Shown here one piece after another: positions 23,656 through 31,729 of a stretch of 64,000 bases of DNA. Source of the DNA: a virus. The position numbers and the translations under genes were made by a program. How positions within the stretch are numbered: position 1 is the stretch's first letter; each line of letters opens with the position of its first letter. The DNA lies in the IMG/VR virus record IMGVR_UViG_3300029983_000007, positions 62,001 through 126,000 of that record. One strand, given 5' to 3'. The notes beneath the pieces are model-generated. The model worked only from the letters and a program-made list of their open reading frames with translations, made no database searches and was not told the origin of the DNA.

Positions 23656-24528
23656 TTAAAACTTTTTCATTTTTTGGTAAGAAATTTCATTTCTTTCGTT
23701 ACTACGTTGCTTATCTTTCTTTTTTTGTTCTTTCTTGTCCTTCCAAGATGTACCTTCAGATTTATCTTTGATATTTAAGATTGGTTTGATTTTATCAAGA
23801 ATCAAAGCAGTAGGTCCAATTGCTTTTTCAATCATTTCAGAGTTTTTGTAAGCAAATGGTGATTCATCAATTGTACTTTTACATACAGAAGTTGAATATA
23901 TACCTTTCATTACTCTCTGAAAGTCTTTTAAATCAACTGACTCTTTTGCTTTTGATCTTGACATCAAACGACCAGAACCATGTGGAGCTGAGTTATTCCA
24001 ATCTTCATTTGATTTACCTTCACATATAAGTATTCCATCTCTCATATTGAATGGTATAATCATTTTTTCTCCAACATATGAAGATATAGCACCTTTTCTT
24101 ATGATAAAGTCTTTGAAATCCACATAGTTATGTATTGAATGAATTTCTTCATCAAATTTTTTGATATTCAATGCTTTTTTTATCAAAGACAACATAGTTT
24201 TTCTGCTCCATAGAGCATATTGTTGAGCAAAAATCATATCAAATAGATAACCAATAAGATATTCTCCGTCTAAATATTCTTTGCCAATATTAAGACTGTA
24301 TCTTGTTCTCAATTCTTTTATTTTTTTATCAATATCAGATTTTGGATAAGTATTCATAGTAATGTCATCCAATTCCATGTTATATTCTTTGGTTGCAACA
24401 AATACTTTACCATTTGCTACTTTAGTCCAGTGTTCAGCTATTTTCAAACCAAAGTTTCTTGAGCCAGAGTGAACTGTTACCCAATAATCATTAGTCTTAT
24501 CTGACTTACCAAGTTCAATAAAGTGATT
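23656..24528 (-). CDS. rtcB: RtcB RNA ligase, exon 2
   Basis: 291 codons beginning NHFIELG, which directly continue the exon-1 ending GTLGGG to rebuild the RtcB motif GTLGGGNHFIEL. Also visible are TVHSGSRNFG and APHGSGRLMSRSKA, the latter holding the histidine that is guanylylated in RtcB. The apparent start, a TTG at 24531, is artefactual: the codon straddles the intron end. RtcB joins 2',3'-cyclic phosphate or 3'-phosphate ends to 5'-hydroxyl ends, repairing tRNAs cut by host nucleases. The spliced protein is about 464 residues. Confidence 0.92.
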   Translation of the reverse strand, partial: NHFIELGKSDKTNDYWVTVHSGSRNFGLKIAEHWTKVANGKVFVATKEYNMELDDITMNTYPKSDIDKKIKELRTRYSLNIGKEYLDGEYLIGYLFDMIFAQQYALWSRKTMLSLIKKALNIKKFDEEIHSIHNYVDFKDFIIRKGAISSYVGEKMIIPFNMRDGILICEGKSNEDWNNSAPHGSGRLMSRSKAKESVDLKDFQRVMKGIYSTSVCKSTIDESPFAYKNSEMIEKAIGPTALILDKIKPILNIKDKSEGTSWKDKKEQKKKDKQRSNERNEISYQKMKKF

Positions 24529-25622
24529 CAATTTTGTTACTATTATTTTAATTTCAATCTAAATAACCTCATTTTTATAGATTGCTTTGTTCTTTTAAGA
24601 TTTTCTATTGATTCAGATATATCATTATTTATAATATAATTATCTTCATAGTCTGTCCATATTTTACGTTCAAAATCTATTTTTTTGATATTAATTGGTC
24701 TTTCCCAATTTAATATTTTTTGAGCAGAATCATATTTTCTATTTATACTCATACAATCTTTATAATATAATATTTCAATTATTTTTTGAGAATTTTCATT
24801 CATCACCATTATATTATATAAGTTATCTCTTTTATTTTTATTTGTTATTTTTTTATATCCAATAATGTTAGATAAAAAAACAACAAATTGTTCAGCAAGT
24901 TTACTAGAACATGTAACTAAAGATATGAAAGGTAATCCTTTTTTTGTAAATCCTAATGATCCATCGCCATCTATAACTCCTCTCCAGTAATCAATTTCTA
25001 TTATATTATCTGGTTTCTGAATTGTGTGTGATTTTTTACCAACAGGTAAATACTTTTTAAATTCATTTCTTGTTTCTAATTCAAATATTTTTAATGCTGA
25101 TGTATTTGAAATATATTTGTATTCTTTAATATTAATATTTCTTGTTCTTTCAGTTATTGAAACATTACAATTAAGAATAGATTTTATATATTTTAATATA
25201 TTATCATCACTTTTATTTATTTCAAGTGTGATTCTTCCTCTATTTCTAGTTGATTCGTATAAATTACCATCAGTTTGTAATAAACCTATAATGTATGCAT
25301 GTTTCTTATTTAAAATGTCTATTTTCATAATGTGTTTTTATTTGTATATATAATTTCACTTTATTGAAAATTTACATTTCATTGAAATTGTAATAACGAG
25401 ATAGACATTTCTGCTATCTTCAATATCTTCTTATTAAATATTGTTCAGAATGTACCTTTTACCTTTGTGTATTACAGTGAGATAAAACAAGTCCCTCCAT
25501 TCGTTACAGGGTGTTATCTAAAATGACAGAGCACTTCCCTCGGTATTAGCATCACAGCCGTCCACCGATTTGGACGATTTTAACTACTATTAGCTATTAA
25601 CTAATACGGTGGCAATCAATTC
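24529..25622 (-). mobile_element. group I intron in rtcB carrying a LAGLIDADG endonuclease
   Basis: A 1,094-base interruption between the rtcB exons. The exon ends GGUGGU and the intron starts GAAUUGAUUGCCACC. GGUGGU pairs perfectly with GCCACC, giving the P1 helix with the required U-G wobble at the splice site. The last intron base is G, as group I introns need. Nucleotides 25330-25607 are non-coding, relatively GC-rich for this genome and rich in hairpins (for example CGTCC/GGACG), as expected for the ribozyme core. I could not trace P3-P9 by hand. The endonuclease frame fills the 3' part up to 14 bases before the splice site. Confidence 0.85.
24543..25328 (-). CDS. LAGLIDADG homing endonuclease in the rtcB intron
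   Basis: 261 residues with two LAGLIDADG helices: IIGLLQTDGNLY near residue 13 and WRGVIDGDGSLGF near residue 117, each ending in the catalytic Asp. The two-motif form acts as a monomer. It would cut intronless rtcB and so spread the intron. A charged C-terminal helix region (DISESIENLKRTKQSIKMRLFRLKLK) may aid DNA binding. Confidence 0.9.
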   Translation of the reverse strand: MKIDILNKKHAYIIGLLQTDGNLYESTRNRGRITLEINKSDDNILKYIKSILNCNVSITERTRNINIKEYKYISNTSALKIFELETRNEFKKYLPVGKKSHTIQKPDNIIEIDYWRGVIDGDGSLGFTKKGLPFISLVTCSSKLAEQFVVFLSNIIGYKKITNKNKRDNLYNIMVMNENSQKIIEILYYKDCMSINRKYDSAQKILNWERPINIKKIDFERKIWTDYEDNYIINNDISESIENLKRTKQSIKMRLFRLKLK

Positions 25623-26144
25623 ACCACCGCCTAACGTTCCAATTGATTTATAAAATTTACCTTCGTCAATACCTATATCTTTCAATTTTGATGTTAGCCA
25701 TTTTTCATTGTATGTAGGTGATTCATAAGAAGTTCCAAATTTTTCATTAAATTTTACAATGAAATTATCCGCAATTACTTGAACATCGCCAAACGGTATA
25801 TTTTTAAATTTAATATCTTCGTGCATACCAAATCCCATAGGAACATTTTCACGTATAAGATTGTCAATTTTCTCTAAATCTAATGAAGTCTTACCTGAAA
25901 AACTTGCGCTAAGCATCCCGCAGCCCAAATCTACTCCGATCGTCGACGGCTTAATGTATTTACCTAATTCTTGTGTATATCCGATTACGCATCCCGATCC
26001 AACATGTGTATCTGGCATTATTCTGATTTTCAATCCTTTAGATGTCTCAGAATTAATACTATCATATATTTGAGTATATACTCCTTCTTCAACTTCATCG
26101 ATAAATATTTTAGCGTCAGTATATTTACCTTTTAATTCAATCAT
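25623..26144 (-). CDS. rtcB: RtcB RNA ligase, exon 1
   Basis: 174 codons from an ATG preceded by a strong GGAGG. RtcB landmarks are MPDTHVGSGCVIGYT, GVDLGCGM (Asp and Cys metal ligands) and the exon end GTLGGG. Without splicing, translation runs 10 codons into the intron and stops (ELIATVLVNS). See exon 2 for the reaction. Confidence 0.93.
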
Positions 26145-26150
26145 AATTTA

Positions 26151-26157
26151 CCTCCTT
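26151..26157 (-). promoter_or_regulatory. strong Shine-Dalgarno of rtcB
   Basis: AAGGAGG six bases before the rtcB ATG. Almost no other gene in the window has such a site, which suggests the gene was acquired from a lineage that uses it or is meant to be highly translated. Confidence 0.7.
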
Positions 26158-26195
26158 TTTTTAATTGATTTTAATTATTATTTTAATATATTTTG

Positions 26196-26225
26196 CAAAT
26201 GTACTACATTTATTTTGATTGACAA
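26196..26225 (-). promoter_or_regulatory. Bacteroidota-type promoter of rtcB
   Basis: Leftward TTG (26223-26225), 19 bases, TACATTTG (26196-26203), 51 bases upstream of the rtcB ATG. Confidence 0.65.
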
Positions 26226-26467
26226 AATATTTCATTCAATTTATTTATTTTATTTATTTTATTCATTCTTAAAACTCTTTTACTAATGAAAAATGATCCA
26301 TAACTTATATAACATATAACTCCAGCATCTGTCATTATTGATATAGCTCCAAGCATTATTTCTAATACTTTATAATCTTTGCCTACTGAAATAAGGTGAT
26401 CATTTGTGTTATCAATTTTGATGCAAGTAACAATTTCACCAATTTTATATTTATTTATTTTTTTCAT
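26210..26467 (-). CDS. small 'KxGDxVxCI' family protein, 85 aa
   Basis: Contains YKIGEIVTCIKIDN, VGKDYKVLEI and the C-terminal LRMNKINKINKLNEI. Member of the paralogous small-barrel family. Its start overlaps the end of the next upstream paralogue by 17 bases. Confidence 0.78.
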   Translation of the reverse strand: MKKINKYKIGEIVTCIKIDNTNDHLISVGKDYKVLEIMLGAISIMTDAGVICYISYGSFFISKRVLRMNKINKINKLNEIFCQSK

Positions 26468-26789
26468 TTATTTTATTAAGTTTCAATGTTCTATATTCTT
26501 TTACCCCAATGAATCTTTTCATATCAAAAACAGTATGTCCATGTATCTTTTCAACTTCATCTAATATATATGATGTGTTTTCATATGTACTACTGGTATT
26601 ATCAATTTTGTCTCCACAATTTCCATCATCTCCCCAATATGTATGAATTTCTTTAATTGTATAATATTTATACTTTTCTAATGGATTTATTTTATGATAT
26701 TCTAAAATACAAGAAGAATAATCATAAAATATTTCCTTTGAGTAAGGTTTATCATCAATACAAACCATAATATCACCTACTTTGTACAT
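26451..26789 (-). CDS. small 'KxGDxVxCID' family protein, 112 aa
   Basis: Starts MYKVGDIMVCIDDKPYSKEI and ends FIGVKEYRTLKLNKINEKNK. It is larger than its paralogues because of an acidic Tyr/Gly-rich insert. The start codon overlaps the tail of a decayed upstream copy. Confidence 0.78.
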   Translation of the reverse strand: MYKVGDIMVCIDDKPYSKEIFYDYSSCILEYHKINPLEKYKYYTIKEIHTYWGDDGNCGDKIDNTSSTYENTSYILDEVEKIHGHTVFDMKRFIGVKEYRTLKLNKINEKNK

Positions 26790-27017
26790 ATCTTATTAAG
26801 TTTTTCTAATTTCATTTTTCTATAATAAGAAGTTTTAATAAAATATGATGATTTAAACCATAATACAATATTTCTTGTTTCAATACGAATGTAGATTGAA
26901 TAAAAAAGATGATTTGTTGATTTTATTTTATATCTTTCTCATTTTTTTTAGATATTCACGAGAAAGGTAATCTCCATCATCATTAATAAAAGTAACAGAA
27001 TCACCTACTTTGAACAT
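26777..27017 (-). pseudogene. decayed copy of the 'KxGDxVxCI' family
   Basis: Frame 1 from the ATG at 27017 reads MFKVGDSVTFINDDGDYLSR and stops after 29 residues. Another frame resumes with YKIKSTNHLFYSIYIRIE and ends RKMKLEKLNKICTK. Deleting one base near 26929 joins them into a 79-residue protein that aligns with the neighbour at 27005-27274 (same NKIC-S/T-K end). A real frameshift or a sequence error. Confidence 0.65.
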
Positions 27018-27274
27018 ATTTTATTGAGTTTTTCTAATTTCATTTTTCTAATTGATTGATCATCTGTGAAAAATTCTATCGGTATAAATTGGGAAAATCT
27101 TTTTGTGTCAGTTTTTATACAAATTTTATTAAAAAAATGATAATCTAAATCATTGATTTTATATTTTTTGCCTATTGTTAAATGTTGTTCCCAGTAATCA
27201 TCATTGTCATATTTTACGCAAGTAACAACTTGTCCAATTTTAAAATCTTGATAAGTCAATTCTTTATTTTGCAT
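27005..27274 (-). CDS. small 'KxGQxVTC' family protein, 89 aa
   Basis: Contains FKIGQVVTCVKYDNDDY, IGKKYKINDL and ends RKMKLEKLNKICSK. The stop overlaps the start of the next (decayed) copy in the shared string ATATGTTCAAAGTAGGTGAT. That string encodes both the C-terminus of one gene and the N-terminus of the next. Confidence 0.78.
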   Translation of the reverse strand: MQNKELTYQDFKIGQVVTCVKYDNDDYWEQHLTIGKKYKINDLDYHFFNKICIKTDTKRFSQFIPIEFFTDDQSIRKMKLEKLNKICSK

Positions 27275-27543
27275 AATTTATTGAGTTTTATTTTTCTTAA
27301 AATTGAAATCAATTCTCTTTCAGTTATAAAATGATTACTTATTGATTGTCTGCATATATTTCCATTGATATTAGATTTAATAATTATTCCATATTTTGAA
27401 TTATTATTGTTATAACTTATTGAAAGTATATCTACATCATGTGAAATATTTAAATTAAATTTTTTGTTATAATATTGTCTTAATTCTCTTAATAAGAGTA
27501 AATATGATTTAATGTCTAAGTTTGAAACTATATTGTCTGACAT
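27256..27543 (-). CDS. small KLNKL-tail protein, 95 aa
   Basis: Starts MSDNIVSNLDIKSYLLLLRE, with a central beta region, and ends LRKIKLNKLCKIKN. It overlaps both neighbours by 16-19 bases. Function unknown. Confidence 0.76.
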   Translation of the reverse strand: MSDNIVSNLDIKSYLLLLRELRQYYNKKFNLNISHDVDILSISYNNNNSKYGIIIKSNINGNICRQSISNHFITERELISILRKIKLNKLCKIKN

Positions 27544-27866
27544 AATTTTACAAGTTTTTGTTTTCTCAAAAAAATATTATGTTCTTTATCATCAACAAAT
27601 TGATATAGCACATCACCTATAACTTCATGATTAGAATACATAAGTGTATATATTTTGTGTTCAAACCTAATAGAAAAAGATGTTTCGCATGAATAGAAAA
27701 TTTCAAACCTTCTATTGTATCTTTCATTAAGTAATGTTATTGCAGCAGACCTAATTATTTCTTTTCTTTCATCTTTTGTAATAAAATTATCCATTTGATA
27801 ACAATTACGAGGCATACCCCATAATCCATTATCTTGTTTTTTTGATTTTATTGGTATTATATCCAT
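27528..27866 (-). CDS. small KLNKL-tail protein, 112 aa
   Basis: Starts MDIIPIKSKKQDNGLWGMPR and ends IFLRKQKLVKLCQTI. The middle is beta-rich (FEIFYSCETSFSIRFEHKIY). It resembles the gene at 27256-27543 in overall layout. Function unknown. Confidence 0.76.
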   Translation of the reverse strand: MDIIPIKSKKQDNGLWGMPRNCYQMDNFITKDERKEIIRSAAITLLNERYNRRFEIFYSCETSFSIRFEHKIYTLMYSNHEVIGDVLYQFVDDKEHNIFLRKQKLVKLCQTI

Positions 27867-27876
27867 GATAATTTAA

Positions 27877-28383
27877 TTATAATTTGCCTAAACTATTCAG
27901 TTCATTATTCAGTTTAGATCCAAGCAGTTCCAAATTTTTCAGTTGATTTTTTACTTGATTTATACTATCATTAAAATCTTCTTTGATATTATTATTAAAT
28001 TCTTCTATATCATCTTTATTTATTAACTCATCTAATTTTTTATACAATTCTTCACGTTCCATATTGTTTGCATTATAATCAAATTCATCATTTTCAGTAT
28101 CTTTTTCATATTGAGATTCATTTTCAGATATCTTTTTGTTTACAGATAGTATATCATCTTTTGTTTTATTAGATAATTCTTTAAATTTGAAAGTATATTC
28201 TTCAGTTATAAGAGGACACCATTTTGGTTTATATTCATTCTCATCTAACTCGATATAATGTTCATTTAATTTTAAATAATTTGATAATACGCATATATTT
28301 GTGTCTGGATTTACTGTTGCATCATAGTCATATTCTGTGTGACAAAAAGGGCAATTCAAGCAACCATTTACTGTTTTTTTCAT
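27877..28383 (-). CDS. cysteine-rich N-terminus plus coiled-coil protein, 168 aa
   Basis: Residues 1-65 contain NGCLNCPFCHTEYDYD and, later, C and KPKWCPL cysteines, a likely metal-binding module. Residues 70-168 are a charged coiled coil (KKISENESQYEKDTENDE..., then DFNDSINQVKNQLKNLELLG). The start overlaps the stop of the upstream small gene (ATGA). Function unknown. Confidence 0.78.
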   Translation of the reverse strand: MKKTVNGCLNCPFCHTEYDYDATVNPDTNICVLSNYLKLNEHYIELDENEYKPKWCPLITEEYTFKFKELSNKTKDDILSVNKKISENESQYEKDTENDEFDYNANNMEREELYKKLDELINKDDIEEFNNNIKEDFNDSINQVKNQLKNLELLGSKLNNELNSLGKL

Positions 28384-28550
28384 TTTAAGTTATTTATTTT
28401 TTCTATCTTTTTCTTTCTTTCTATTTTTGTTATTTTTCTTTTTAGTTCAGCAGCTAATTTTTCATCTATATCAAAAGATTCTGGATATAAACTTGCATAA
28501 TCAAAATTAGATATACTATATAAATCTTCAAATTTCAGATTCTTCTTCAC
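28380..28550 (-). CDS. small basic-tail protein, 56 aa, GTG start
   Basis: An open frame from a GTG at 28550, overlapping the upstream gene end by 23 bases and the downstream start by 4. It reads MKKNLKFEDLYSISNFDYAS and ends KIERKKKIEKINNLK, a variant of the shared tail. No ATG is available, but the coupling at both ends supports it. Confidence 0.6.
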   Translation of the reverse strand: MKKNLKFEDLYSISNFDYASLYPESFDIDEKLAAELKRKITKIERKKKIEKINNLK

Positions 28551-29187
28551 TACAATTTATTTTATTTAATTTTATTTTTCTATTGAATTTTATCAATAGT
28601 TCAGTATCCTTATATCTTAATATAGACAATTCAAATCCGTTATTATTATAATGATTTTCTAATTTAGATATAAATAATTCAAAATTTTCAGATAGAACTC
28701 CATTTTTTTCAAATATTTTTGGCTTGTTATTTTTATTTTCATATATTCCTCTAATTAGAACCTTATTTATACGTGTTGAAAAATTTATATAATCTTGGTC
28801 ATTGCATAATTTCCAATTTTGATTTAATATTAATTTTTTAATTTTTTTATATTGTTCATCTATGATACCCCAATAGTGATATTCATTTTCACTGTCAGCT
28901 CCTTTGTTATAGCTACTTATAAATATTACATATGGAGTATCTTTATATAAAGTTTTGAATAATTCATATTTAGATTTGCAATCTAAATCAAACACTGGAT
29001 AAATAACATTTTTAAATTTTGACTCAATTAAAACTTCACAATATCTATCAATATTAATCATAGTTCTGAAGTATTTCATTATACTACCAATAGATTTATA
29101 TTTTAGTTTTGATGTTGTATCATAACTTCCATAATGTGTTGTTTGATGTAGATATATTAATTCATTTTTATTTTTAAATAAAATCAT
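28528..29187 (-). CDS. unknown protein, 219 aa, possible primase-like fold
   Basis: Contains VIYPVFDLDCKSKYELF (a hydrophobic strand ending D-L-D), then FISSYNKGADSENEYHYWGII, then DQDYINFSTRINKVLIRG. This order (DxD, S...H, later D and Arg-rich strand) resembles archaeo-eukaryotic primase-type proteins, but the match is weak and unsupported by context. It ends with FNRKIKLNKINCSEEESEI, that is the shared tail plus an acidic end. Confidence 0.72.
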   Translation of the reverse strand: MILFKNKNELIYLHQTTHYGSYDTTSKLKYKSIGSIMKYFRTMINIDRYCEVLIESKFKNVIYPVFDLDCKSKYELFKTLYKDTPYVIFISSYNKGADSENEYHYWGIIDEQYKKIKKLILNQNWKLCNDQDYINFSTRINKVLIRGIYENKNNKPKIFEKNGVLSENFELFISKLENHYNNNGFELSILRYKDTELLIKFNRKIKLNKINCSEEESEI

Positions 29188-29199
29188 ATTATTTTTTAA

Positions 29200-29418
29200 T
29201 TATTTATACTGATGATTTCTGTTATGTTTCCAAGTTTTATACATTCTTATTTGGTACATTAACAATTGTTTCTTTTTATATTTCCTTGTTAATCTTGAGC
29301 ATTCTGGATAAAAGTGTAAACCCTCATCCCAATAAGGATCAGTATTATCGTTAGTTATAATATTGTAGGTTTTGTTGTCAGTTACTACTTCTGATTTCGG
29401 ACATTTTATTCTTTTCAT
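29200..29418 (-). CDS. hypothetical basic protein, 72 aa
   Basis: Starts MKRIKCPKSEVVTDNKTYNI and ends in a basic, aromatic tail (MYKTWKHNRNHQYK). It is the first gene of the leftward operon that runs to 26210. A host-type promoter lies about 190 bases upstream at 29607. Confidence 0.7.
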   Translation of the reverse strand: MKRIKCPKSEVVTDNKTYNIITNDNTDPYWDEGLHFYPECSRLTRKYKKKQLLMYQIRMYKTWKHNRNHQYK

Positions 29419-29606
29419 TTCTATTTGATTATTTTTTAATAATCTAATAGTTATCTAATTTTTTCTTCATTTTGTATATTATGTCATCTTTAAATTTTAT
29501 ATATATGTTTTTTAATTAAATGTTTTTTAAAAATATAAAACTTTTTTTATTTATATGATATAAGTGATATAATTTTAAATTGATTCTATACTCAAATAGA
29601 TTTTTA

Positions 29607-29636
29607 CAAAGATAACAAAAATATTCAATAAAACAA
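29607..29636 (-). promoter_or_regulatory. Bacteroidota-type promoter of the 29.4-26.2 kb operon
   Basis: Leftward TTG (29634-29636), 19 bases, TATCTTTG (29607-29614). It leaves a leader of about 180 bases before the ATG at 29418. I see no gene in the 225-base gap. Confidence 0.6.
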
Positions 29637-29643
29637 TTTTTAT

Positions 29644-29934
29644 ATGGTAAATAATAAAGTTGAAAGACTTTTAGCAGGAGAAACAATTATTAGTAAAGAA
29701 CCTGGTAACTCAATGCTTCCATTAATTAAATCAAAACAACCTGTAACATTAGAACCAGCAACTTGGGAATCAGTTGAAGTAGGTGATATAGTTTATGCTA
29801 AATATCACGGAAAATTATACACTCACATAGTAAAATCAAAAAATTCAGAACAAGGAGTTCAAATTGGAAACAATAAAGGACATATCAATGGATGGACAAA
29901 GAATGTCTATGGAAAAGTCATAAATATATCATAA
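29644..29934 (+). CDS. S24/S26 peptidase-like fold protein, 96 aa
   Basis: Contains EPGNSMLPLIKSKQPVTLEP (the GxSMxP box with the nucleophile-position Ser), VEVGDIVYAKYHGKLYTHIV and QIGNNKGHINGW...YGKVI, the beta fold shared by signal peptidases and LexA/CI autoproteases. There is no DNA-binding or membrane segment, and a clear catalytic Lys is not obvious. It may be a protease or an inactive relative. First gene of a rightward operon. Confidence 0.8.
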   Translation: MVNNKVERLLAGETIISKEPGNSMLPLIKSKQPVTLEPATWESVEVGDIVYAKYHGKLYTHIVKSKNSEQGVQIGNNKGHINGWTKNVYGKVINIS

Positions 29935-29953
29935 AAAATAAATAACAAAATAT

Positions 29954-30142
29954 ATGAGAGCTACATGCAAGCTAGATTACGGACAGTTTGAAAACAACAA
30001 AACCTACAATTATTCATACACTAAAGACAACAAATACCACGTCGATGGACAATATGGAAAAACAGAATTCAATAAAAGACAATTTGGTGCACTATTCACA
30101 TCAGAAAAAATAAAAAACCCAAACAAATCATTTAATTTTTAA
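29954..30142 (+). CDS. hypothetical small beta protein, 62 aa
   Basis: Starts MRATCKLDYGQFENNKTYNY and alternates strands with basic turns, ending NPNKSFNF. It lies between S26-like and 'GDxV' genes in the rightward operon. Function unknown. Confidence 0.72.
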   Translation: MRATCKLDYGQFENNKTYNYSYTKDNKYHVDGQYGKTEFNKRQFGALFTSEKIKNPNKSFNF

Positions 30143-30152
30143 TATCTAAGAA

Positions 30153-30410
30153 ATGAAATATCATGTCGGTGATAACGTTGTGTTCATAAATAATTCCAAA
30201 AATGCTTACGATTGGAACATAACTGAGTATAAAATCTATAAAATTTATGGATATTCAATTCATAAATCTCAAATTGTATATTCTGTCAAATTTGGAACAA
30301 CTATTCAAAGTTGGTACAGTGAATGTGACTTCATGTCATTAAAAGAATATAGAAAATTGAAAATAGAAAAAATAAATAAACTAAAAAATGGGTATATTGG
30401 AGATAGATAG
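30153..30410 (+). CDS. small 'GDxV' family protein, 85 aa
   Basis: Starts MKYHVGDNVVFINNSKNAYD and contains YKIYKIYGYS and FMSLKEYRKLKIEKINKLK. It is the only rightward member of the paralogous small-barrel family also found at 22.8 and 26.2-27.3 kb. The last residues GYIGDR extend beyond the tail. Confidence 0.78.
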   Translation: MKYHVGDNVVFINNSKNAYDWNITEYKIYKIYGYSIHKSQIVYSVKFGTTIQSWYSECDFMSLKEYRKLKIEKINKLKNGYIGDR

Positions 30411-30609
30411 TGAATATATACAGAAAGAAGAATTGACTACATTAGGATTAGTTTGTCACTGAGTAAAGACAGTCAATAATAAATTTTATTATCACATTAT
30501 GAATATTGGTGATAGTAAAAAAATAGACATTTATGTTACACAGCAAGAACTTAATAATATTGAAGAATATATGAAAAATTATTATAAAGAAATTAGATTA
30601 AAAAATTAA
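30388..30609 (+). pseudogene. small gene interrupted by an in-frame TGA
   Basis: The frame from the ATG at 30388 reads MGILEIDSEYIQKEELTTLG, LVCH, then TGA (30460-30462). It continues in the same frame with VKTVNNKFYYHIMNIGDSKK to a TAA at 30609. A TGG-to-TGA change would restore one 73-residue protein. The second part also has its own ATG at 30499 (36 residues, MNIGDSKKIDIYVTQQELNN...). Elsewhere TGA is a normal stop. Confidence 0.5.
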
Positions 30610-30619
30610 AAAAATTAAA

Positions 30620-30937
30620 ATGAAAAAAATTAAAAAAATAATAATTTTTTTAAATAAGTCATTTAATCCATATTATGAATTAAATAAACAGGCAAAAACA
30701 ATTGAAAATATATATGAAAAACTTATATCAAGTCAATTAGATAGTAGACTGAATGAACTTGAAAGACTTAGAAATATGAGTGAAGAAGATATAAAAAATG
30801 AGAAAGAAAAAATCTTAAATATAGAGGCAACTAAAATATTAACTCAGTTAGAATGTAATCCAGAATTATATAGAGTATTTAATAATATATTAAGAATAAA
30901 TAAATTTAAAAAAATAGAAGATAGTAAAAATGAGTAA
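30620..30937 (+). CDS. hypothetical helical protein, 105 aa
   Basis: Starts MKKIKKIIIFLNKSFNPYYE, followed by long charged helices (RLNELERLRNMSEEDIKNEKEKI), and ends RINKFKKIEDSKNE. It overlaps the next gene by 8 bases. Function unknown. Confidence 0.75.
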   Translation: MKKIKKIIIFLNKSFNPYYELNKQAKTIENIYEKLISSQLDSRLNELERLRNMSEEDIKNEKEKILNIEATKILTQLECNPELYRVFNNILRINKFKKIEDSKNE

Positions 30938-31514
30938 TTTAATAGAACATGCAAAAAAAGAATTTATAGCATTAGGATATAAACCAGTTGATGAATGTGA
31001 AGAAGGACCAAATAGATGGGTACAAGAAAATGTATTGGAATTACTTGAGATGTTTTCTAAACAAGGACATTCAGGATTTTCAGCAAAAATTGTTATTGAC
31101 TATTTTAAAAAATTAGCAAATTTTAAACCAATTGCGCCAATTATGTGTACTGATGATGAATGGATCGATGTTTCTATATATAATAATGATGTGACTTATC
31201 AAAATACTCGTTGTTCTGCTGTTTTTAAAAATTCAATAAATGACTCACCATATTATTTGGATGCAATAGTTTTTGTTGAAGATGGAAATTCATCTTATAC
31301 TGGAGGTGCTTTTAATAAGAAGCATGAACGTATCACAAGTAGTCAAGAAATAAAAATTCCGTTTATTCCAAAATCTTTTTATGTCGATGTTGTAGATATT
31401 GATGGAGAACATCACATTAAAGATGAATCTCAATTAAAGGAAATTTGGGAATATTATGAGCATCAAGAAACAAAATCATTTATTAGATTACAAAAATTAA
31501 AAGCATTAAAATGA
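30930..31514 (+). CDS. conserved phage protein of unknown function, 194 aa
   Basis: Contains MSNLIEHAKKEFIALGY, FSKQGHSGFSAKIVIDYF, FKPIAPIMCTDDEW, RCSAVFKNS and SSQEIKIPFIPKSFYVDVVD. From memory this block order is found in many phage proteins of unknown role. The end IRLQKLKALK is a short version of the shared tail. It overlaps the genes on both sides. Confidence 0.82.
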   Translation: MSNLIEHAKKEFIALGYKPVDECEEGPNRWVQENVLELLEMFSKQGHSGFSAKIVIDYFKKLANFKPIAPIMCTDDEWIDVSIYNNDVTYQNTRCSAVFKNSINDSPYYLDAIVFVEDGNSSYTGGAFNKKHERITSSQEIKIPFIPKSFYVDVVDIDGEHHIKDESQLKEIWEYYEHQETKSFIRLQKLKALK

Positions 31515-31729
31515 AAATAACAATAGATGAATCACAATTTGATGTCAAATGGGATTTTGGAGATTTACCAGATAATCCCAGTAAAAGTTTGACTATTGAT
31601 ATGTTAAATAGGTGGCAAGAATTTATAAATTATGACAAAATAAATGAAGCAAGAAAAGAAGCAAGAAAATTAAGAATTGATAAATTAAATGAAATAATTT
31701 CAAAATCAAATGACAATACAGAATTATAA
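31511..31729 (+). CDS. small KLNKL-tail protein, 72 aa
   Basis: Starts MKITIDESQFDVKWDFGDLP. The C-terminal half is ARKEARKLRIDKLNEI followed by SKSNDNTEL. Overlaps its neighbours by 4 and 20 bases. Function unknown. Confidence 0.74.
   Translation: MKITIDESQFDVKWDFGDLPDNPSKSLTIDMLNRWQEFINYDKINEARKEARKLRIDKLNEIISKSNDNTEL

Noticed and set aside
25590-26144. RtcB exon 1 as a genuine short protein
   Set aside because: It ends within the conserved GTLGGG core and the remainder of RtcB follows after a P1-forming intron, so an intron explains it better.
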